Virus record (IMG/VR): IMGVR_UViG_3300042545_001591
Location: 1-53,161 of that record
Strand: one strand, 5' to 3'
DNA length: 53,161 bases
DNA from: a virus
Position 1 is the stretch's first letter. Each line of letters starts with the position of its first letter. The notes under the pieces are model-generated. The model had not been told where the DNA came from. It did no database searches and saw only the letters and a program-made list of their open reading frames with translations. The position numbers and the translations under genes are program-made. This document shows positions 33,375 to 40,883 of this stretch, one piece after another.

Positions 33375-33531
33375 TTTTCCTCGCTTTATATTCCAGTGTC
33401 AACAGGTGAAAAATTGTTAATATTGCACCGCCGGAAAAGTGTAACTTCCACCCTAACTTTTTCCAACCCTCTTCCGTATTGGGGAAGACTAAGTTATCTG
33501 TTTGATAACGGTAATCGCCAAACTTGGACAT
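33316..33531 (-). CDS. Small protein of unknown function
   Basis: A 71-aa protein (MSKFGDYRYQTDNLVFPNTE, then a hydrophobic stretch FSGGAILTIFHLLTLEYKAR and a polar Asn/Gly-rich end). The single moderately hydrophobic segment may be a membrane helix, which would fit the overlapping downstream membrane protein. No known family is recognised. The 59-base overlap in a different frame is unusual for this tightly but normally packed genome, so one of the two starts or genes could be wrong. Confidence 0.5.
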   Translation of the reverse strand: MSKFGDYRYQTDNLVFPNTEEGWKKLGWKLHFSGGAILTIFHLLTLEYKARKNAEKGNTGNKDNVPQGILD

Positions 33532-33532
33532 T

Positions 33533-34651
33533 TTAGTTATAGGTCATATAAGAAAGAAGTGCTTTTTTTGCTGCTATTTCCTCGGCACCTGTTGGGCGCA
33601 CTGTTGGAATAAGTAAGTTTTCGGACTTCTCAATAAACTCAAAAATTTCTTCTGCCGTCGTATTGCTGCTGTCTATCTTAAAATCCAAACAAGTTTTATA
33701 TATAACGCCTTCTATTTTAGAATTCTCTACCGCTAAAACGTTTGAATCAATGGTTATATCCTGTGGGTAATTTGCAACGAGGGAATTCAGGGAAATATAG
33801 CGCAGTTTTTTTCTAAGCCAGTCAAGAAATAGTGGGCTTATGTCTATCTGTTCAATAAAGTCTTGCCTCGGGTTATCTGTTTCTAGGAGGTATCTGTAAA
33901 CCGGCATGTTTTCTTGATACTCGTTAATCTCGTCAATAACTTCTGGGGGCATTTTTATCGCCTCAAGATAACTCTTTGCATCAAGCGCTATTTCATCCGT
34001 AACGTTAAAAGGTTCTTCGGCCAAAGAAGCCCACTCGATTACTAGTTTCATGCAGCCCATAAAAGTCTTTGACATGCCAACCACGGCAGGCCAGTCTCTA
34101 TAGGAAGTTCCGATATCGGAAACCCGCATGTAGCTGACAGTAGATGTTCCAGCAACACTCAGCAAGCTTGCAACCCGTTTAATTGTGTTGTTGTTTATTT
34201 TATTTAGGTCAGCTATGAATGGTTTTATCCCATCTCCCACCGGATACGCCATCGCCATGAATAAATGTGTTTCGCACCTGTTCTTGTAGTCCCAATACGC
34301 ATTGACAAATTTTGACTCTACTTGCTGCTTCATTGACACTGAATTATAGAAAGAAAACGTATCACTTTCAAGATGACTGGACATAAATGCATATTCATAA
34401 AAATGCTCGTAAGGCATCCACTGGACGATTGATTCGCCCTCTTCGTTAACGAGAACATAATTGTAGTCAGTCTTTCCCAGGTCGAAATTACGAAAAGCAA
34501 TTATCTGGTAGTTATCTGCAATAAAGATGTCATATTCCGTATATTCAACATCTCCGTTTGGGTGTCTTATGTAAAGTTTGAAGTCGTCCAAGGATTCATG
34601 AACGTAGTAGCAACCATAAAGAGATGGGTCTATTTGAGACGTGTTATTCAC
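33533..34651 (-). CDS. Unknown 372-aa protein between the two cassettes
   Basis: The GTG start follows AAGGAAGT. The N-terminal ~110 residues are Tyr- and acid-rich beta-type sequence (YGCYYVHESLDDFKLYIRHP, YDIFIADNYQIIAFRNFD); the rest looks helical, with RCETHLFMAMAYPVGDG and NNNTIKRVASLLSVAGTSTV. I recognise no family and no catalytic motif. It has no counterpart in copy A, where the oxygenase and glycosyltransferase genes occupy the equivalent downstream position, so it may be the accessory gene of copy B (inference). It starts three bases beyond the dUTPase-like stop. Confidence 0.6.
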   Translation of the reverse strand: MNNTSQIDPSLYGCYYVHESLDDFKLYIRHPNGDVEYTEYDIFIADNYQIIAFRNFDLGKTDYNYVLVNEEGESIVQWMPYEHFYEYAFMSSHLESDTFSFYNSVSMKQQVESKFVNAYWDYKNRCETHLFMAMAYPVGDGIKPFIADLNKINNNTIKRVASLLSVAGTSTVSYMRVSDIGTSYRDWPAVVGMSKTFMGCMKLVIEWASLAEEPFNVTDEIALDAKSYLEAIKMPPEVIDEINEYQENMPVYRYLLETDNPRQDFIEQIDISPLFLDWLRKKLRYISLNSLVANYPQDITIDSNVLAVENSKIEGVIYKTCLDFKIDSSNTTAEEIFEFIEKSENLLIPTVRPTGAEEIAAKKALLSYMTYN

Positions 34652-34654
34652 TTT

Positions 34655-35449
34655 TTACTTCCTTTTGAGTATTTTTTTAATTATACCTTTTTGTTCAGAC
34701 TGCTTATCTAAAGCATTATCAACAATTACCCTATTGCGACGATAAGGACCAGCAGTCCCATCGCTTGGGGCAACGTGCCCTGTCCCAAACCCTGTTGTAG
34801 CAACGTATTTAAAGTAAGACTCGTCGTTGAAGATTATTTCCCCAAAGTCGGAGTTGCGCTTAAACGGAACTACCTGACACATCGGTGTTCCGTATTTTAT
34901 GGAAAACGGCCTATCACCAATAGGGTTAATAACCATGTTTGCTAAGTGGTAGAAATCCGTATGAACGATTGACGGAACGAGCGTGTAGTCCTCGTTTGGT
35001 TCCCAGTACGGTGGGAGAATCATCGACGACCAGCCTGGGGCTGTTTCAAAGCGCCACGGATTAATTATCTTTGGGTATTGGCCCGTTGCTACTTTTCTGA
35101 CAGCAGTCATTGGGCATTCACCGGTGGAGTGAGCAGAAAATCCTGATATTGAATTTATCCCAGCTTGTGGTGCAAAATCGTCCCCCGCCGTTTCCCATGT
35201 CTCGCCATTTGGGTCTAGACGGAATCTAAAATTTGTCCACATAGGAATAGTGACGCCAGCAGTAAGAAAATCTATTGTTCCAGCGCATTTGCGAATGGAG
35301 CCCTGATGCTTACCAATTTTCTTAAACCACATAGGAGGATTCTGTACTGTGTTAACAAATGGAGGCATCTCCATCAATCTGTTATCCATCGGTGTGAATC
35401 TTATTTGTCCAGGTTTTACTGGCGGCATCTTGGTCATTATTGGTTCCAT
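34655..35449 (-). CDS. Cassette protein with dUTPase-like motifs (copy B), function unknown
   Basis: A 264-aa homologue of 24684-25463. Shared blocks are VKPGQIRFTPMDNRL, CAGTIDFLTAGVTIPMW, GECPMT, INPWRFETAPGWSSM, and VPSIVHTDFYHLANMVINP. The last aligns with dUTPase motif 3 but has His where the catalytic Asp should be; YGTPMCQVVPFKR aligns with the later G..IAQ strand. Loss of that Asp in both copies, in different ways, argues for a binding or scaffold role. The ATG overlaps the halogenase end by 13 bases; an internal ATG at 35434 is an alternative start. The constant halogenase neighbour is the main clue to its job. Confidence 0.7.
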   Translation of the reverse strand: MEPIMTKMPPVKPGQIRFTPMDNRLMEMPPFVNTVQNPPMWFKKIGKHQGSIRKCAGTIDFLTAGVTIPMWTNFRFRLDPNGETWETAGDDFAPQAGINSISGFSAHSTGECPMTAVRKVATGQYPKIINPWRFETAPGWSSMILPPYWEPNEDYTLVPSIVHTDFYHLANMVINPIGDRPFSIKYGTPMCQVVPFKRNSDFGEIIFNDESYFKYVATTGFGTGHVAPSDGTAGPYRRNRVIVDNALDKQSEQKGIIKKILKRK

Positions 35450-36945
35450 TCTTTGTCAATCAACACAATTTCCCGCAAAGCAGTAGCGTGGTCGACTTGT
35501 TCGCCACTATTCCGATTTGCTTTGTATTCTGCAATTTTTTTCTCAACGCTTTGCCGTATCCCAAGCCTATTGAGGGCAGTGGTGGCCGCATCTGGATTGA
35601 TGGCGTTTTGACCTTGAGCAACATGCCACAAGTGTGCCGACAAAAACATCTCGCCGTTTAATGCACTAAAATCAAATCTGGTTGGTGGACGCTCCGCCCA
35701 TAACTCAATCATCTCCTGCAATTCTTCATTGAGTGGCGTTACTGACATTTCCCGCCAAAATGGAGTGTCCTGCCTATCCGAATAATAATGGAGACGAACC
35801 ATCGTAAGAATATTGCGCATCATTATTTTCATGCTGGCGTTAAAGTGTTTCTGAGATGCTGTGTGCCCAGGTTGATACGAAGCAAGATAGGGGACAATTT
35901 GTTTTACTTGCTGAATTGTTGAACCTATGCTAGAGGCCTCTAATGGCTCCACAAAAGAAGAAGCCAGCCCGATTGCACAACAGTTCTTTACCCATGTGTT
36001 CTTTAGATAGCCCGCGTCAAAATTAATAACACGATGGGCTTCAATCTTGTAGCCGGACATCTCTTCGGCTTCACGTACCGCTTCTTCTTCGGTTATAAAT
36101 TTAGACGAAAATACGTATCCGTTTCCACGCCGTTCTTGAGTGGGGAGTTCCCAGAGCCACCCGGAAGAGGCAGCACGAGCACGTGTGTAGGGACGAATTC
36201 TTCCGTTGGGGTCAGATTCCGTAGGAAACGCAATTGCCGTATCGCACAAAAGATGGTCACTGAAAGAAGACCAATCATCTGCCCCAAGTTTTTTCATCAA
36301 TATTCTGCTAAAGCCACTAGCGTCAAACCAAAAGTCTGACGCAATGGTTTCATTTGATTTGGTTACTACGGATAGTATATTTCCGTTTTCGCTATCAAGA
36401 TTAATAGAATCTACTTCTGCCTCAATAAACTCAATCTGTCTCTTGAACGCCAGAGTAATTAGATAATTATTTAGCTTATGCGTATCAAAATGGTATTGAT
36501 TTGTAGACCGGTGCATTCCCGCTTTGCTGATTTTGTCTTTTACCAATGCAACGTTCGTAATCTGTGGGGTCAAAAGCTTCCCCTCTTCCAGATATTGCAT
36601 ATAAGTTGCGTGTGCTCCAAAAGCATAAATATCATCTACGTCACCTACGCTATGAAAATAGTCAGGATTTTTTGTTGTCCAGTTTTCAAATCTAATTCCG
36701 TACTTATGCGTACCAGCTGTCTCGACAAGCATTTCTTCAATAGGGATGTCACATAGGTCAGCAAACTGACGCCAGTGTTCCGTGCTTCCCTCACCTACAC
36801 CAATAATCCCAATTTTTGAAGACGAGATAACTTTTATCCCAGCTATGGGAAAGGCTTTGCGCAAAATTAAAGAAGCAAGCAGTCCTGCTGTTCCAGACCC
36901 GACGATGGTAATAATAAATGGTTTTTTTTCTTGTTTGTAATCCAT
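35437..36945 (-). CDS. Flavin-dependent halogenase (tryptophan halogenase family), copy B
   Basis: A 502-aa enzyme homologous to copy A. IVGSGTAG (14-21) binds FAD; GVGEGSTEHW (49-58) and THKYGIRFENW (79-89) match copy A with catalytic Lys81. The WxWxIP motif appears as GWLWELP (262-268), with Leu for Ile. CAIGLASSFVEPLEASSI holds the active-site Glu. All key residues are therefore kept in both copies. The N-terminus is longer by nine residues. Identity between copies is clearly partial, so the duplication is not recent, or the copies came in separately. Substrate may differ between copies, matching the different adhesins. Confidence 0.93.
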   Translation of the reverse strand: MDYKQEKKPFIITIVGSGTAGLLASLILRKAFPIAGIKVISSSKIGIIGVGEGSTEHWRQFADLCDIPIEEMLVETAGTHKYGIRFENWTTKNPDYFHSVGDVDDIYAFGAHATYMQYLEEGKLLTPQITNVALVKDKISKAGMHRSTNQYHFDTHKLNNYLITLAFKRQIEFIEAEVDSINLDSENGNILSVVTKSNETIASDFWFDASGFSRILMKKLGADDWSSFSDHLLCDTAIAFPTESDPNGRIRPYTRARAASSGWLWELPTQERRGNGYVFSSKFITEEEAVREAEEMSGYKIEAHRVINFDAGYLKNTWVKNCCAIGLASSFVEPLEASSIGSTIQQVKQIVPYLASYQPGHTASQKHFNASMKIMMRNILTMVRLHYYSDRQDTPFWREMSVTPLNEELQEMIELWAERPPTRFDFSALNGEMFLSAHLWHVAQGQNAINPDAATTALNRLGIRQSVEKKIAEYKANRNSGEQVDHATALREIVLIDKEWNQ

Positions 36946-36962
36946 AACTGAATCTTACTCTA

Positions 36963-37544
36963 CTAGCAAAACCATGTCACTAGAGAGTGCTTAACGCCTT
37001 CAAGGACGGGATGGGCAACATGCAAGTAGGGGAAATTTGAAGGAAACATAAGAACCGAACCTGTTTTCAGCTTGACGGTCACATCAAAGGTGGGAAACTC
37101 TAATTCTCCGCCACTTTCGGCTTCCCCAAGGGATGCGACAATACTAAAAACACGCCTATTGTCTCTCCAGTGGTCATAGTGAGCACGATATTCTCCTCCT
37201 TGGTAGTATTTGAGGATTGCAAATTCTTCAGGGATGGCGTCCTCTATCATGAATTCTTGACGGTAATCTTCGGCGACCGCCATGCAGGGTAAAAAAATGT
37301 TTTTTTGGTAGAAATCAGATAATTCAGTTTTTTCATACGGAGGGAGCAAAGACGTAAGAACACAATTAATAGAAGTTCTAGTATCGGTCGTTGACCCTGC
37401 TCCGGTTTTACCGTAGTCCCATTCGAGGCCGGACCACTCGTTCGCAGTTTCTTCTTCTACTTTAGCTAAGAACTCAATCGCTACTGATTCAGGGAACACG
37501 TCTTCATACAGGGATACGCACGGTGCTATTTTTGTATTTTTCAT
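36963..37544 (-). CDS. 2OG-Fe(II) oxygenase of the cassette, copy B
   Basis: A 193-aa protein. LKYYQGGEYRAHYDHWRDNR contains His122/Asp124; SGGELEFPTFDV is the family strand; SVLMFPSNFPYLHVAHPV contains distal His178, and Lys185 (EGVKHSLVTW) follows for 2-oxoglutarate. The C-terminal half aligns well with copy A; the N-terminal half is divergent, which may reflect a different substrate. Its ATG overlaps the upstream stop as ATGA, so it is coupled to the 138-aa protein. The halogenase follows after 17 bases. Confidence 0.87.
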   Translation of the reverse strand: MKNTKIAPCVSLYEDVFPESVAIEFLAKVEEETANEWSGLEWDYGKTGAGSTTDTRTSINCVLTSLLPPYEKTELSDFYQKNIFLPCMAVAEDYRQEFMIEDAIPEEFAILKYYQGGEYRAHYDHWRDNRRVFSIVASLGEAESGGELEFPTFDVTVKLKTGSVLMFPSNFPYLHVAHPVLEGVKHSLVTWFC

Positions 37545-37957
37545 ATAACCCTAAATTCCCCAGAACAATAGTCTTCTGTTTCAGAAACAGTAATTTTATA
37601 CTTCCAATTTCCCAGACTAACGTATCTTGAACGAAAACGCAAGCTATGAACCTGACGAACGGAAGGTTTTGTAATTACCGTTTCCCCGGTTTCTGAAGTA
37701 GCAATCAATCGAGCATCGCGTCCAAAAAAAACAAATTCGTCTGTCAGGTCAATGCAGAAAACGTATCCAGACTCAACGGTAGGCGGTATTTCTACCACTT
37801 TTTTGTATGGGACACTAACGATGCAAATATCTGTGTATTTGTTGTCTTCCCCAACCTGTATGGACAGCATTGTTTTTTTTGCCAACTCTATGGCCTTTAA
37901 GGGGATTTCATTGTTTTCTAAAAGTAGGGCTACTGGTACATGAATAAACCTTTTCAC
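37541..37957 (-). CDS. Unknown cassette protein (copy B, 138 aa)
   Basis: The GTG start overlaps the upstream stop (GTGA). The sequence starts KRFIHVPVALLLENNEIPLK, followed by beta-type segments (GYVFCIDLTDEFVFFGRDAR, HSLRFRSRYVSLGNWKYKIT). No family is recognised. It occupies the same slot as the 147-aa protein of copy A between the ~80-aa protein and the oxygenase. Tight coupling on both sides suggests that it works with the oxygenase, perhaps as substrate adaptor (inference). Confidence 0.6.
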   Translation of the reverse strand: MKRFIHVPVALLLENNEIPLKAIELAKKTMLSIQVGEDNKYTDICIVSVPYKKVVEIPPTVESGYVFCIDLTDEFVFFGRDARLIATSETGETVITKPSVRQVHSLRFRSRYVSLGNWKYKITVSETEDYCSGEFRVI

Positions 37958-38181
37958 GACAGTTCGGTAATTTTTACTTTTACCCGATTGAGAGCATTAA
38001 CTAACTCTTGGATACGAATGTACTCACCAGTGAAATTTGTTCCAGTAAAGCCAACTTCTTCATCAAAAGTTTCTGGGTCAACATTCAAACGAACAAGAAG
38101 CGTATACAGCTCTTTTTCTATTCCGGATTTTGAACTTTGACAAAGTTCAATTTTTTCTGCTTGCGTTAAGTTGAATTCCAT
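37954..38181 (-). CDS. Unknown small helical cassette protein (copy B)
   Basis: A 75-aa protein (FNLTQAEKIELCQSSKSGIE, LYTLLVRLNVDPETFDEEVG, IQELVNALNRVKVKITELS). Two helices flank a DPETF segment that resembles GIDPLTVDMDTF in the 82-aa protein of copy A. GGAGAAATC lies before its ATG. It directly follows the His-rich adhesin gene, so an assembly factor for that adhesin is plausible but not shown. Confidence 0.6.
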   Translation of the reverse strand: MEFNLTQAEKIELCQSSKSGIEKELYTLLVRLNVDPETFDEEVGFTGTNFTGEYIRIQELVNALNRVKVKITELS

Positions 38182-38189
38182 GATTTCTC

Positions 38190-39800
38190 CTACGAATTAA
38201 TTAATACGTACGCTGCACCCGCGGAGGCAACATAGTTGTCTGAGTCGACCGTTAGTCCTGCGCGAGTATCGTAAGTGATTGTGTTTGCTATTGAGTCCGT
38301 GACGATAAGGATAGCACCGCCGCCACCGGCCCCACCACGTTTTCCATTTGGACCAGCAATCGCTGGCCCTCCTGCTCCTCCTGCCCCTCCTGCTCCGCCT
38401 GGATATACTGTTGGCGCAACATGTGTTGAAACGCTATTGGGGTGATGAGAATGTCTTGCGGTAGTCCCTGAGGGTCCTGCATAAAAAACGGCCCCAACGC
38501 CAACTCCGTTATTGTGATGAGGGTGGTTATTGCCAAAGTGAATATGGTTGTCACTCCCTCCGGCATTACCTATCCAATCCATGTGGTGATTATGACCCGT
38601 GGTCGCGCCGTGTGAATGGCCACCATGGCTGTTTGGTTTTTGATGATAGTGAGGAAATGGATAATGATGAGTTATCTGAAAATAAGCGTGCCACCAGTGC
38701 GGTTCCCAGTGGTGTGCTCCACCGTGGGGTCCATCGTTGTGGGGGGAATGGTGATGGCCATTGTGGTGGTGATGAGGGGTCGCGTGGTGATGCGGGGTTC
38801 CTCTATGAAAGTGGTGAGGGGTCGAGTGGGCACCATGAGCCCCATGCTTGGCGTCGGTAAGGGCATGAACATGCTCTTGAACGTTTTCGTGTTGCTGGAC
38901 GTGCTGCCGAACGCCATGCTTATGCATGTTTGAGTGATTAGTGTAATAGTGATGATGGTCAGGGTTATGGGTTGCGGGATGCGCAACGTTAACGTTCGGA
39001 TTGGGGTGTGAGTAAGCAGGGGCGGGTGTTCCCGTACCACCCGCAGTACCCGCAGTACCTGCGCCACCCGCCGTTCCTGCGACACCCGACATTCCCAGTG
39101 AAATTATTTTCCCTGTTCCTACAACCGTTTTAGCTACTACACAAACAACTGCTCCACCTGCTCCGCCAATTCCACTGACTCCGGAAGTTCCAGGCGTCCC
39201 AGCATTTCCAGTTCCACCAGTCCCCCCTCTGCCTCCGACTGCACCAACAGTGTGTGCGTTTGGAGCGTACGAACCAGCCGCTCCTGCTGTGCCTGGACTT
39301 CCTGGAGACGGTGCGGCTCCTGCGGTTGGAGCACCAGCAGTACCTCCAACTCCTCCACCTATGTTTTGAAAACCTGACGGGGTTGGAACTAAGCCACCAG
39401 CCATCGCATCGATTGACTTAAATAAATACAGCGGGAGCGGATTGCCGCCTGGGTTTGTTCCGCCTCCGCCCACTCCACCAGCGTTGTAGGTAATAGGAAC
39501 GGTGTTTGTTCCCACAGTAGTTTTAGTTGTTACTGCGGTCGGCTCTCCAACTACACCTGCAGTAACAGAACCGGAACCAATATAGCCATTTAGCGTTAGT
39601 GTGTTTTTAACAAAAACTCTGTAGCCGTTTGTCTTTAACAAAACTCCCGAGTTTACAGTGAGGTTGTTGTAGTACATATCGCTCGTTATGGAAGTATCTG
39701 ACGAAACAGTAACGTTTCCATCAGTACCCTGACCATAGATGTCGTCGTTACCTAGTCTTTGCGAAAAGCTTTGAGTCCTAAACTTCTCTATGCCAGCCAT
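38190..39800 (-). CDS. Histidine- and glycine-rich adhesin (cassette copy B)
   Basis: A 536-aa protein. The N-terminal ~75 residues (RLGNDDIYGQGTDGNVTVSS, DMYYNNLTVNSGVLLKTNGY, RVFVKNTLTLNGYIG) match copy A. A Gly-rich region follows to about 260. Residues about 265-431 carry about 50 His (HHHYYTNHSNMHKHG, TPHHHATPHHHHNGHHHSPH, HHWEPHWWHAYF), then a Gly-rich C-terminus with GGGAILIVTDS as in copy A. Many HxH pairs could bind iron, zinc or nickel, as known for the HxH irons of the T4 gp37 tip. Three Trp in the His-rich region and one near 408 are candidate halogenase targets (inference). It has no signal peptide. Confidence 0.8.
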   Translation of the reverse strand: MAGIEKFRTQSFSQRLGNDDIYGQGTDGNVTVSSDTSITSDMYYNNLTVNSGVLLKTNGYRVFVKNTLTLNGYIGSGSVTAGVVGEPTAVTTKTTVGTNTVPITYNAGGVGGGGTNPGGNPLPLYLFKSIDAMAGGLVPTPSGFQNIGGGVGGTAGAPTAGAAPSPGSPGTAGAAGSYAPNAHTVGAVGGRGGTGGTGNAGTPGTSGVSGIGGAGGAVVCVVAKTVVGTGKIISLGMSGVAGTAGGAGTAGTAGGTGTPAPAYSHPNPNVNVAHPATHNPDHHHYYTNHSNMHKHGVRQHVQQHENVQEHVHALTDAKHGAHGAHSTPHHFHRGTPHHHATPHHHHNGHHHSPHNDGPHGGAHHWEPHWWHAYFQITHHYPFPHYHQKPNSHGGHSHGATTGHNHHMDWIGNAGGSDNHIHFGNNHPHHNNGVGVGAVFYAGPSGTTARHSHHPNSVSTHVAPTVYPGGAGGAGGAGGPAIAGPNGKRGGAGGGGAILIVTDSIANTITYDTRAGLTVDSDNYVASAGAAYVLINS

Positions 39801-39801
39801 T

Positions 39802-40509
39802 TTAAACCAACTGCATGTAATTTACAGTGCCAGGATTCTGTCCAGTTACATCTGTTGTGACGTTTGCAGGAAGACCGGCTGCCGACGAAACCACAAGGAC
39901 AACTCCCCCGCCAGCAGGGGCAGTTGCTTTTGCTGAAATCTCGGCCGTGCCGCTTAGTGGACCCGAGATATACCTTGCGGCGACTATTACTATTCCGCCA
40001 CCTTTTTGTCCAGCGCCACCGGCTCCACCACGAAGATATGTTGGGCCACCCGAAGCAGTAAGAGAATATCCTAGAACCGCATTTCTTGGTTGCTGGAAAT
40101 ACTTAGCTCCTCCCAAGGAGTCTAATGGGGCAGTTGCCGTATAGCCAGTTGCTGAACCACCAAGAGAATGAGCAACAGCCAAGGAAGCTACCTGTCCCTG
40201 GAGTATTGAGCCACTGTCCGAATACCCAGTTATGTATCCAATACGGGAAGATGTTCCTAGTGTGAGTATGTTTTTGACAAACAAACGATATCCGTTTGGT
40301 TTTAAATGAATGTTGTCATTAATCGTTAGGTTGAACAGATACAAGTCCGCAACCATGGAATAAACGTTTGATGCCGGAATCATCCCCAAAACAGTGGATG
40401 AGCCATTAAGGGTCGCTGAACCATCAGCCCCAGAACCGTAAACAGAATCGGCAGCATCAATGAATTGCCCAAAAGCATTCAAGGCTGGATAGCGGGCCAC
40501 GCCAGCCAT
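39802..40509 (-). CDS. Virion beta protein with Gly-rich end (copy B, paralogue of 30360-31094)
   Basis: A 235-aa protein closely similar to the copy A protein: MAGVARYPALNAFGQFIDAA, DSVYGSGADGSATLNG, DLYLFNLTINDNIHLKPNGY, ASGGPTYLRGGAGGAGQKGG, IVIVAARYISG and the end NYMQLV. This is the best-conserved pair of the two cassettes, which fits a structural base that must dock to the same virion site. It ends one base before the His-rich adhesin, whose N-terminal domain is a divergent copy of its own. Confidence 0.7.
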   Translation of the reverse strand: MAGVARYPALNAFGQFIDAADSVYGSGADGSATLNGSSTVLGMIPASNVYSMVADLYLFNLTINDNIHLKPNGYRLFVKNILTLGTSSRIGYITGYSDSGSILQGQVASLAVAHSLGGSATGYTATAPLDSLGGAKYFQQPRNAVLGYSLTASGGPTYLRGGAGGAGQKGGGIVIVAARYISGPLSGTAEISAKATAPAGGGVVLVVSSAAGLPANVTTDVTGQNPGTVNYMQLV

Positions 40510-40883
40510 TATGTCTCTTCTATGCCGACGATTGTGATGTTTACCGAAGTGGCAACACTGGCAAACGCAGTCAGCTGGTCACTGTTTGTAGCATTTGCTG
40601 TCGAACCGTTATTGTTTAAAACCAACGAACAATTGAAAGCCATCGTCTCATTTGCTGCAATTGCAACAGAACTAAGAATGTCATGCGTTGCTACTTCTGC
40701 TACACCTAGCGGTTTGAGTCGCACGGTAACGGTCTTTGCTGCGGACGTAGTATTAGTGAGAATGATTTGCTTTACGACGGTCGTTGTGTCGAGCGGAACT
40801 GTGTAGTAGACAACAGACGTTGCCGACAGTTGCTGTGGCGACGGAGCCCCACTAACATAAAGACGTTTTTGAACTATGGCCAT
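40509..40883 (-). CDS. Small beta-sandwich virion protein (copy B)
   Basis: A 124-aa protein (YYTVPLDTTTVVKQIILTNT, KTVTVRLKPLG, IAANETMAFNCSLVLNNNGS, SVNITIVGIEET). It shares VVKQIIL/VVKQIII and the later ETMAFN/ETITYN elements with the 111-aa protein of copy A. Its start overlaps the stop of the previous gene and its stop abuts the next, so the first four genes of the cassette are one coupled unit. Confidence 0.65.
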   Translation of the reverse strand: MAIVQKRLYVSGAPSPQQLSATSVVYYTVPLDTTTVVKQIILTNTTSAAKTVTVRLKPLGVAEVATHDILSSVAIAANETMAFNCSLVLNNNGSTANATNSDQLTAFASVATSVNITIVGIEET

